Assembly (NCBI GenBank): GCA_900754715.1 | Contig: CAAEDX010000153.1 | Coordinates: 1 to 5,330 of the forward strand | DNA length: 5,330 nucleotides | Source: Erysipelotrichaceae bacterium | Lineage (GTDB): Bacteria; Bacillota_I; Bacilli_A; Erysipelotrichales; Erysipelotrichaceae | Direction: 5' to 3' | Shown here: positions 1-5,330 of the stretch, piece by piece | Layout: every line of letters begins with the position of its first letter | Position numbering within the stretch: position 1 is the stretch's first letter | The notes under the pieces: generated by a model | What the model saw: only the letters and a program-made list of their open reading frames with translations | The model's database searches: none | Told to the model about the DNA's origin: nothing | Made by a program: the position numbers and the translations under genes

Positions 1-1
1 C

Positions 2-388
2 GGCACGAATCTGCGGGATTTTCGTTATGAGAGCCATCTGCGCGAAGCGATGCAGCGCCAGGGAAGATTTGCCTGGATCATTGCTTCACGGGCGGATTAT
101 GCCGCTTATGGCCTGTCTTTTTCGGAAGCAAAAGAGAAAGTGTTCGTGATGTCCGGCATCCGTGAGATCGCTCTGTGGGCACTGTTCACACAGATGAACG
201 AAGATGATGAAAAGCCGCTCTACAGCTGTTCGCTGCGCTCACGCACCATCGCGCTCAACGACATTGCCAGCGCGTTTGGCGGCGGCGGGCACCGCTGTGC
301 CTGCGGCATCAAGAATCTGGATGCCGATCAAGTACAGGCGCTGATCAGCGCGCTGCAAGCGCGTGCGGAGGAAAACGATGAGATTTGA
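2..388 (+). CDS. nrnA: DHH/DHHA1 phosphoesterase, NrnA-like (nanoRNase / pAp phosphatase), 3' part only
   Basis: This is the C-terminal 128 residues of a gene that begins upstream of the window; the frame is open from base 2 and ends at TGA 386-388. The glycine-rich motif GGGGHRCACG (bases 278-307) is the signature of the DHHA1 substrate-binding domain, and the preceding stretch (SCSLRSRTIALNDIASAFGG) has the usual layout of strand, S-L-R-S and helix leading into it. In characterised NrnA proteins (about 310-325 residues) an N-terminal DHH domain with manganese ligands cleaves oligoribonucleotides of 2-5 nt and dephosphorylates pAp in the cytoplasm. Here the DHH half, about 190 residues, lies outside the window, so catalytic residues cannot be checked. 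The other candidate is the C-terminus of GdpP, a membrane-bound c-di-AMP phosphodiesterase with the same DHHA1 fold; the A-C-G ending of the motif suits NrnA better. The tail overlaps the next gene by 11 bases, so the two are probably co-transcribed and translationally coupled. Confidence 0.85.
   Translation, partial: GTNLRDFRYESHLREAMQRQGRFAWIIASRADYAAYGLSFSEAKEKVFVMSGIREIALWALFTQMNEDDEKPLYSCSLRSRTIALNDIASAFGGGGHRCACGIKNLDADQVQALISALQARAEENDEI
367..371 (+). promoter_or_regulatory. Ribosome binding site GGAGG that decides the start of the membrane protein gene
   Basis: GGAGG lies inside the end of the nrnA-like gene, 6 bases before ATG 378. An upstream in-frame GTG at 363 would place this site inside the coding region, so ATG 378 is the better start. 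Reading-frame overlap plus this internal site suggests translational coupling. Confidence 0.8.
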
Positions 389-2039
389 TTTTCACCAGGC
401 GTTCAGCCGCAGCCATCGTCTTGCAGGCGTGAAAGGACATCTGTGCGCGCTGCTTCTCACCGTGCTGCTCTTTGCCTTGCATTTTTACTTCGCCTTATTT
501 GCCATCCATCTGCAGGACAGCGGCAGCGTCTGCCTGATCCTGGGATATCTCTTATTGTTTGCGGGCCTGGATTGGCTGCTTACCGGCCGTCTGATACGTC
601 TGCATAAGGTACTGGGATCCATCGCGGCCGCCGGGTTCGTGCTTGTCTGCGTCTTGCAGCTGTGGAGCGCGCCGCTCTTTCAGGCGAGCGCTTATCATGA
701 TCAGCTGCAGCTCACGCAGACCGATCAGTTCAGCGAAAACTTTGCTGAGGTCGACATGTCTTCCGTGCCGGTGATCGACTATGATGTTGCCAGGCAGCTG
801 GGCGACAAAAAGATGGGCGAGGTGACAGCGCTGGGCTCACAGTTTGAGGTCAGTGATGATTATACGCTGTGCAGCGTGAATGGCACGCTGTATCGTGTAT
901 CGCCGCTGGAATACCGTGACTTCATCAAATGGATCCAGAACCGCGGCGAAGGGGTGCCAGGCTACATCCGCGTCAACGTCAGCGATCCCAGCGATGTCGA
1001 GCTGGTGCTCCTTGATGAAGGAATGAAGTTTGTGGAGAGCGCATTCCTGAATGATCGCCTCGAGCGCCATGTGCGGCTGCATTATCCCACGGAGATGCTT
1101 ACGGATTATTCGTTTGAGGTCGACGATGAAGGCAGGCCGTATTATGTCGTTTCCACTTACCGGCCCAAGGTCGGCGTGTATGGCGGCAATGACGCCACCG
1201 GCATCATCCTGGTCGACCCGATCAGCGGCGCATGCACGAAGTATGACGAGGATGAAGTGCCGCAGTGGGTGGACCGGATCCAGCCCTCTGCGTTTGCGCT
1301 GGAGCAGCTGGACAACTGGGGACGCTACGTCAATGGCTTCTTCAATACGCTGTTTGGGCAGCGAGACATGCTGACAAATACTGAAGGGCACAACTACATC
1401 TCGATCGATGGAGAGATGTACGTGTATACCGGGGTCACCAGCATCGGTGCCGATCATTCTATCGTAGGCTTTGCCTTGATCAATCTCAAGGACAAAGAAG
1501 CGACGTTCTATAAGGTCAACGGCGCAGATGAAGCGAGCGCCATGAGCTCTGCGGAGGGCGAGGTTCAGGAAAAAGGATATGAGGCGACCTTCCCGATCTT
1601 GCTCAATGTCGGCGGCCATCCCACTTATTTCGTCTCGCTCAAGGACCAGGAAGGACTGGTCAAGCAATACGCCTTTGTCTCACTGGAGAATTATTCGCTG
1701 GTCGGTATCGGCGATACGGTGGGCGCAGCGCAGCGCGGCTATCTGCTGCGGCTGAGCGAGAATGGCAAAGAAAATGAAAGCGATCCAGCTGCCATGCAGG
1801 TCGTCTCCGGCACGCTGAGTGCATTGGAAAGCGCCGTGCAGGAAGGTTCGACCCATTATTATTTCACTATCGAAGGCAATGACCGGCTGTTCATCGCTCC
1901 GCTCTCGCTGAGCAGCGAACTGGTGATGAGCGAGGTCGGCGATGCCGTACAGGTGCGTTATGTCGAGAGCGAAGACATGACCATCGTCATCGATGCATTC
2001 GACAATGAGACGATGCACTATGATGATCCAGAGGAATGA
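378..2039 (+). CDS. Conserved membrane protein with three N-terminal TM segments and a large extracytoplasmic domain, function unknown
   Basis: The product is 553 residues from ATG 378. Three hydrophobic segments are visible at about residues 22-44, 50-69 and 78-96. Basic residues before the first (RSHR, K19) and between the second and third (GRLIRLHK) put the N-terminus inside, so residues 97-553 should lie outside the membrane. There is no cleavable signal or lipobox. The outer part is acidic, with strand-rich blocks: RPYYVVSTYRPKVGVYGG at about 253-270, then a segment reading IILVDPISG, the block VPQWVDRIQPSAFALEQ from 294, an N-W-G-R-Y-V-N-G-F-F-N helix, and VGGHPTYFVSLKDQEG from 411. The 'VDPISG' strand-turn recalls PepSY-like modules, but this is only an impression. 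The blocks match my memory of a widespread Firmicutes family annotated as hypothetical; I know no proven function. The outer part has only two cysteines (165 and 286). The gene overlaps the nrnA-like gene by 11 bases and is followed at once by a terminator, so it is last in its transcript. Existence of the gene is near certain; function is open. Confidence 0.92.
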   Translation: MRFDFHQAFSRSHRLAGVKGHLCALLLTVLLFALHFYFALFAIHLQDSGSVCLILGYLLLFAGLDWLLTGRLIRLHKVLGSIAAAGFVLVCVLQLWSAPLFQASAYHDQLQLTQTDQFSENFAEVDMSSVPVIDYDVARQLGDKKMGEVTALGSQFEVSDDYTLCSVNGTLYRVSPLEYRDFIKWIQNRGEGVPGYIRVNVSDPSDVELVLLDEGMKFVESAFLNDRLERHVRLHYPTEMLTDYSFEVDDEGRPYYVVSTYRPKVGVYGGNDATGIILVDPISGACTKYDEDEVPQWVDRIQPSAFALEQLDNWGRYVNGFFNTLFGQRDMLTNTEGHNYISIDGEMYVYTGVTSIGADHSIVGFALINLKDKEATFYKVNGADEASAMSSAEGEVQEKGYEATFPILLNVGGHPTYFVSLKDQEGLVKQYAFVSLENYSLVGIGDTVGAAQRGYLLRLSENGKENESDPAAMQVVSGTLSALESAVQEGSTHYYFTIEGNDRLFIAPLSLSSELVMSEVGDAVQVRYVESEDMTIVIDAFDNETMHYDDPEE

Positions 2040-2067
2040 AGGGCTGTGTGAGGCACAGCCTTTTTTT
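2040..2067 (+). terminator. Intrinsic terminator after the membrane protein gene
   Basis: GGCTGTG (2042-2048) pairs perfectly with CACAGCC (2054-2060) around a 5-base loop TGAGG, and seven T follow (2061-2067). A G-T and an A-T pair can extend the stem outward. It begins one base after the TGA stop, so it ends the nrnA-like/membrane protein transcript and separates it from dnaE. Confidence 0.92.
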
Positions 2068-2090
2068 CAACTGCAGCTTTGTAGTATAAT
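2064..2090 (+). promoter_or_regulatory. Probable sigma-A-type promoter for dnaE
   Basis: A perfect -10 hexamer TATAAT lies at 2085-2090, 23 bases before the dnaE ATG. The -35 region is weak: the best fit is TTTTCA at 2064-2069, matching 4 of 6 consensus bases with a short 15-base spacer, and it sits inside the terminator's T run. There is no TGn extension in front of the -10. A promoter is expected here because a terminator lies just upstream, but the exact -35 is uncertain. A start near 2096-2098 would leave a leader of under 20 bases. Confidence 0.6.
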
Positions 2091-2098
2091 AAAGACAG

Positions 2099-2105
2099 AA
2101 AGGAG
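2099..2105 (+). promoter_or_regulatory. Ribosome binding site of dnaE
   Basis: AAAGGAG ends 8 bases before ATG 2114. An in-frame GTG at 2105 overlaps the last G of this site and so cannot be the start that it serves; ATG 2114 is preferred. Confidence 0.85.
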
Positions 2106-2113
2106 TGAATGCC

Positions 2114-5100
2114 ATGAGCGTGCATCTGATGGTCAGAAGTGCTTATACGCTGCTGAAATCGAGCTTTCGAACGGAAGAGATCGTAAATGAGGCGGTGAAG
2201 CAAGGGTATGAGGCGGTCGCTTTGACCGACTATGAGGTCATGCACGGGGCGATGGCCTTTTATCATGCCTGCGAAAAAAAAGGGATCAAAGGCATTTATG
2301 GCATGGAAGTACACTGTGTGCTGCCTGAGGGAGAAAGGGCAGTGTTCGTCGTGCTCGCTCGGAATGATGAAGGCTTCCTGCAGCTGCTGGCGCTGAGCAC
2401 GCGCTTGCAGACACAGCAGGAGGAGCTGTCTCTGGAGGATCTCGCTGCTTATACGGGGAATTGTTTCGTCATCACTTCAGGCGCGGAGGACGCGCTTTAT
2501 GCGCTGCTCGTGCATGAGGATGAGGCAGGGCTGCGCCGCTATCTGCAGCAGCTGCAGCGCACTTTTGCCCACCTGGTCATCGGCATCACGCGCAATGATT
2601 CCCGTTTTCTGGCACAGCGCAATCAGCTGCTGCGCAAAGCGGCAGATGAGATGGGCATCAAGCGCACCGCGCTGGCGATCATCTGTTATCGAAGCGCTGA
2701 AGATGAAGAAGCATACCGCGTGCTGTGCGCGATCGATCAGGGCCTGCAGGTCGATGACAAGACGCTCAAGACGGCCAGCGGCAGGTGGTTTCGCTCCAAG
2801 GCGGAGATGGCACAGCTTTATGAGGAAAGGGAGCTGGAAACAAGCGATGCCATCGCCGCGCAATGCCAGGTGGAGATGACATTTCCTAAGGCACATCTGC
2901 CGGTATTTGAGAACCGCTATGGGGTCTCTTCCGTGCAGTTTCTCAATACGCTGTGCAAGAAAGGATTAGCTAAGCGCATCGGTTCTTCCCAGGTGCCGAA
3001 AGCCTATGTGCAGCGTCTGCAATATGAGCTGAACGTCATCAACTCAATGGGCTTCACCGATTATTTTCTGATCGTCTGGGATTTCATCCGTTATGCCCGC
3101 TCGCAGAAGATCTTCATCGGGCCAGGCCGCGGTTCAGCTGCCGGCTCACTGGTCTCTTATTGCCTGGGCATCACCCATATCGATCCGATCCGCTATGATC
3201 TGTTGTTTGAGCGTTTCCTCAATCCGGAGCGAGTGTCCATGCCGGATATCGATACGGATTTCCCCGATGACCGCCGTCAGGAAGTCATCGATTATGTGCA
3301 TGAGCGTTATGGCGCGCATCATGTGGCGCACATCATCACGTTCAATACGCTGGGGGCCAAGCAGGTGCTGCGGGACGCAGGAAAGGCGCTTGGCATCGTG
3401 CCCAGGCAGATCGATGCGCTGTGCCGGATGATCCCCAATATGCCCAAGGTGACGCTGGCTTATGCCATGGACAATGTGCCGCGCTTCAAGCAGACGATCA
3501 CATTATCTCGGGAACTGACGCATCTGTATGAGATCGCCGTTCAGCTGGAGGGACTGCCCCGTCATGCTTCGCTGCATGCGGCCGGCATCATCCTGAGCCG
3601 GGAACCGATCGAAAGCGTCTGCCCGCTGATCCGTCTGGATGAAGAGATCTTCGCGACCCAGTATACGATGGAGCATCTGGAGGAGCTGGGACTGATCAAG
3701 ATGGACTTTCTCGGCCTGCGCAACTTGACGATCATCGACGAGATCGTGCGTGCCATCGAAAAGAAGAGCGGCCGCTCGTTTGATATCATGAAGATCCCGT
3801 TGGAAGACGAACGGACCTTTCAGCTCATCCGCAATGTCGACACGATGGGCGTATTTCAGCTAGAGTCAGAAGGAATGAAAAACCTCATCCGCAAGATCCA
3901 GCCGCGCACCTTTGAAGATATCGCGGCCACCATCGCCCTGTTTCGCCCCGGTCCGATGGAGAATATCCCCGAATACCTGCGCTGTCGGGAAAACCCGGCG
4001 CTGGTGCATTATCCGCATCCCAGCCTTGAGCCGATCCTTAAAAACACCTATGGCATCATGATCTATCAGGAGCAGGTCATGCAGGTCGTCCAGGTGATGG
4101 GCGGCTTTACGCTGGCGCAGGCCGACAGCATGCGCAAGGCCATCTCTAAAAAGAAAGAGGGCGAGCTGGCCCGATATGAGCAGATGTTCATCGAGGGCGC
4201 GATGAAAAAAGGGTATGAGAAGGCACTGGCCCAAGAGGTGTACGGGCTCATCATGAAATTTGCCCGCTATGGCTTCAATCGATCGCATTCGATCGCTTAT
4301 GGCATGATCGCTTATCAGATGGCGTACCTGAAAGCCAATGCGCCGCTGTATTTCTATATTGCTTTGCTCAACAGCGTCATCGGTGCCGAAAAGAAGACCA
4401 GCGAATATATCTTTGAGCTGCGCCGCCGTCACATCGATATCTTATTGCCTTGTGTCAATCGCTCCATGGGACGTTGCATCGCGGAAGAAAAGGCGCTGCG
4501 TTTCCCGCTTTCGGCCATCAAGGGCGTCGGTCCGGCCGTCTATCCGCAGATCATCAAAGAGCGCGAGGAACATGGGGAATATCAGGATCCATATGATTTT
4601 GTCGCGCGCGCGACCTTGCGCAAGATCAACCGCAAGGCATTGGAAGCGCTCATCAATGCCGGCGCGCTGGACACATTCGGCTACAACCGCGCGACATTGC
4701 TGGGCGCGCTGGACAATCTGCTGTTGTATGCGAACATCGTGCGGGTGGAAAATGAGGATCAGACACGGCTGGATTTCTCCATTGCCTCCAAGATCCCCAT
4801 CACCAGGCTCGCTGAGCGAAGCAGCGTGCGCGCGGAGAAGGAAAAGGAAGCGTTCGGCTTCTATCTCAGTGTGCATCCGATCGCCGCGGTGCGCAATGCC
4901 ATCGATCCATCGATGCCTTATCTGCTCAAGCTGCAGCATTATCGCGGGCAGGCGCGCTTTGTCTGCATGATCAATTTTACGAAGCTGCATCGGACCAAGC
5001 GCGGCGAGCAGATGATGTTCGTCGATGTCAGCGATGACAGCGCCAAATTCGATGTGGCCGTCATGCCGAACTTATATGCGCGCACCAAGGATATTTTGAA

Positions 5101-5203
5101 AAAAGGAAACATGATCCTGGTGGAAGGCAATATCGACAGAGAAGGAAGCTGCCTGGCAAAGACGATCCGCCTGGTACAGAATGAAGAAAACGCTTCGCAG
5201 TGA
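2114..5203 (+). CDS. dnaE: DNA polymerase III alpha subunit, DnaE type
   Basis: This is the replicative C-family polymerase, here 1029 residues from ATG 2114. Domains in order: PHP (about 1-205); palm with the fingers motif GPGRGSAAGS (336-345) and catalytic PDIDTDF, whose D380 and D382 are the first two metal-binding aspartates; RHASLHAAG (483-491); KMDFLGLRNL with the third aspartate D531; FQLES (581-585), RPGPMENIP (from 611), YQEQ (651-654), a basic nucleotide-contact stretch MRKAISKKK (673-681) and RYGFNRSH (718-725); a helix-hairpin-helix with IKGVGP (802-807); QTRLDF (883-888), a likely sliding-clamp-binding peptide; YLSVHP (917-922); and an OB fold (about 945-1024). The polymerase core is intact. 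The PHP domain is degraded: the expected H-x-H-x-H is H4-M6-R8, LTDH is LTDY (37-40), and the usual D-x-H before the 'AYR' block is I189-I190-C191, so proofreading is unlikely. The protein stops after the OB fold, about 85 residues shorter than B. subtilis DnaE (about 1115). In Firmicutes with PolC, this enzyme extends RNA primers on the lagging strand. It has its own promoter and no visible terminator downstream. Confidence 0.97.
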   Translation: MSVHLMVRSAYTLLKSSFRTEEIVNEAVKQGYEAVALTDYEVMHGAMAFYHACEKKGIKGIYGMEVHCVLPEGERAVFVVLARNDEGFLQLLALSTRLQTQQEELSLEDLAAYTGNCFVITSGAEDALYALLVHEDEAGLRRYLQQLQRTFAHLVIGITRNDSRFLAQRNQLLRKAADEMGIKRTALAIICYRSAEDEEAYRVLCAIDQGLQVDDKTLKTASGRWFRSKAEMAQLYEERELETSDAIAAQCQVEMTFPKAHLPVFENRYGVSSVQFLNTLCKKGLAKRIGSSQVPKAYVQRLQYELNVINSMGFTDYFLIVWDFIRYARSQKIFIGPGRGSAAGSLVSYCLGITHIDPIRYDLLFERFLNPERVSMPDIDTDFPDDRRQEVIDYVHERYGAHHVAHIITFNTLGAKQVLRDAGKALGIVPRQIDALCRMIPNMPKVTLAYAMDNVPRFKQTITLSRELTHLYEIAVQLEGLPRHASLHAAGIILSREPIESVCPLIRLDEEIFATQYTMEHLEELGLIKMDFLGLRNLTIIDEIVRAIEKKSGRSFDIMKIPLEDERTFQLIRNVDTMGVFQLESEGMKNLIRKIQPRTFEDIAATIALFRPGPMENIPEYLRCRENPALVHYPHPSLEPILKNTYGIMIYQEQVMQVVQVMGGFTLAQADSMRKAISKKKEGELARYEQMFIEGAMKKGYEKALAQEVYGLIMKFARYGFNRSHSIAYGMIAYQMAYLKANAPLYFYIALLNSVIGAEKKTSEYIFELRRRHIDILLPCVNRSMGRCIAEEKALRFPLSAIKGVGPAVYPQIIKEREEHGEYQDPYDFVARATLRKINRKALEALINAGALDTFGYNRATLLGALDNLLLYANIVRVENEDQTRLDFSIASKIPITRLAERSSVRAEKEKEAFGFYLSVHPIAAVRNAIDPSMPYLLKLQHYRGQARFVCMINFTKLHRTKRGEQMMFVDVSDDSAKFDVAVMPNLYARTKDILKKGNMILVEGNIDREGSCLAKTIRLVQNEENASQ

Positions 5204-5216
5204 AAAGAGAGAATAG

Positions 5217-5294
5217 ATGAGCTTTTATCAGCTGATCACGAACTTTTGCGCAGCGGATGACACTGTTTGCCGCTGGAGCGATATTCTTTTCTGA
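5217..5294 (+). CDS. Possible 25-codon reading frame after dnaE, unrecognised
   Basis: ATG 5217 opens 13 bases after the dnaE stop and runs 25 codons to TGA 5292-5294. The predicted peptide starts MSFYQLITNF and contains AADDTVCRWSD; I recognise no family. The upstream sequence AAGAGAGAATAG is purine-rich but a poor ribosome binding site compared with those of the two genes before it. The stop overlaps the ATG of a second frame (TGATG) that runs off the window. It could be a real small gene, the front of a gene broken by a stop or frameshift, or just a leader with no coding role. Low confidence. Confidence 0.2.
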   Translation: MSFYQLITNFCAADDTVCRWSDILF

Positions 5295-5330
5295 TGGCGG
5301 ATCACGATACCGTTTGCGGTCGAGCAGATC
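5294..5330 (+). CDS. Possible start of a reading frame cut by the window edge
   Basis: ATG 5294 shares its A with the preceding TGA stop and reads MADHDTVCGRAD before the window ends. The nearest purine-rich site (GGAG, about 5275-5278) is roughly 15 bases away, too far for a normal site, though stop-start coupling could serve. Twelve residues are far too few to name it. The stretch resembles part of the preceding short frame, as described in the findings. Confidence 0.12.
   Translation, partial: MADHDTVCGRAD

Noticed and set aside
837..1667. 276-codon open frame on the - strand opposite the membrane protein gene, and similar long - strand frames at 1680-2018, 2477-2896, 3866-4432 and 4442-4990
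   Set aside because: All lie in exact codon register with the + strand gene. They stay open simply because the real genes there avoid TTA, CTA and TCA codons; their products show no recognisable motifs and the sense genes are clear.
2105..2113. GTG 2105 as the dnaE start
   Set aside because: It overlaps the ribosome binding site itself; ATG 2114 has correct spacing and begins at the usual point just before the PHP H-L motif.
4281..4314. Repeated GATCGC-type words in dnaE
   Set aside because: They encode the conserved H-S-I-A-Y-G-M-I-A-Y stretch of the polymerase, so the repetition follows from protein sequence and codon preference.
4338..4970. 210-codon + strand frame inside dnaE, and similar ones at 1051-1374, 2499-2879 and 3093-3431
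   Set aside because: Arginine-, serine- and cysteine-rich products typical of out-of-frame translation of a GC-rich gene; no ribosome binding sites, and they lie inside genes with intact motifs.
5251..5275. Inverted repeat CAGCGG/CCGCTG as a dnaE terminator
   Set aside because: Only 6 pairs with a 13-base loop, and no T run follows directly; the T-rich stretch starts about ten bases later.
5292..5294. Reading through TGA 5292 as tryptophan or selenocysteine
   Set aside because: The frame stays open to the edge, but TGA is the genuine stop of all three solid genes here and no selenocysteine-type hairpin is evident; too little sequence remains to support recoding.
5228..5330. Possible C-terminus of a convergent gene on the - strand, open from the right edge to a stop at 5228-5230
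   Set aside because: Only about 34 codons, no recognisable motif, and no terminator between it and dnaE; chance openness is likely.

Overview
The window reads as ordinary chromosomal housekeeping DNA from a fairly GC-rich member of the Firmicutes. The evidence is the gene content: an NrnA-type DHH/DHHA1 phosphoesterase next to a Firmicutes-style DnaE, with strong GGAGG-type ribosome binding sites. The short DnaE and the gene order would suit an Erysipelotrichia-like lineage, but that placement is an inference and cannot be proven from 5.3 kb. All three complete stop codons are TGA, so the standard bacterial code applies.

Layout, all on the + strand. Bases 2-388 hold the 3' end of a DHH-family phosphoesterase gene (nrnA-like) that enters from the left edge. 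Its end overlaps by 11 bases the start of a 553-residue membrane protein gene (378-2039) with three N-terminal membrane segments and a large domain predicted to lie outside the membrane. A clear intrinsic terminator (2040-2067) closes this pair. Directly after it come a TATAAT -10 box and a good ribosome binding site, followed by a complete dnaE gene (2114-5203, 1029 residues) for a DNA polymerase III alpha subunit. The last 127 bases after dnaE hold no gene I recognise, only a possible 25-codon reading frame followed by a second one that runs off the edge.

How the genes fit together: NrnA-type enzymes clear very short RNAs and pAp, and DnaE in PolC-containing Firmicutes extends RNA primers during replication. 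The neighbourhood is therefore nucleic-acid maintenance, with a conserved but uncharacterised envelope protein co-transcribed with the nuclease. DnaE has all three catalytic aspartates and a likely clamp-binding motif, but its PHP domain has lost most recognisable metal ligands and its C-terminus stops right after the OB fold. I found no mobile element, CRISPR array, RNA gene, phage remnant or candidate new system. The points most worth a second look are the degraded PHP domain, the unidentified membrane protein and the odd duplicated motif at the right edge.
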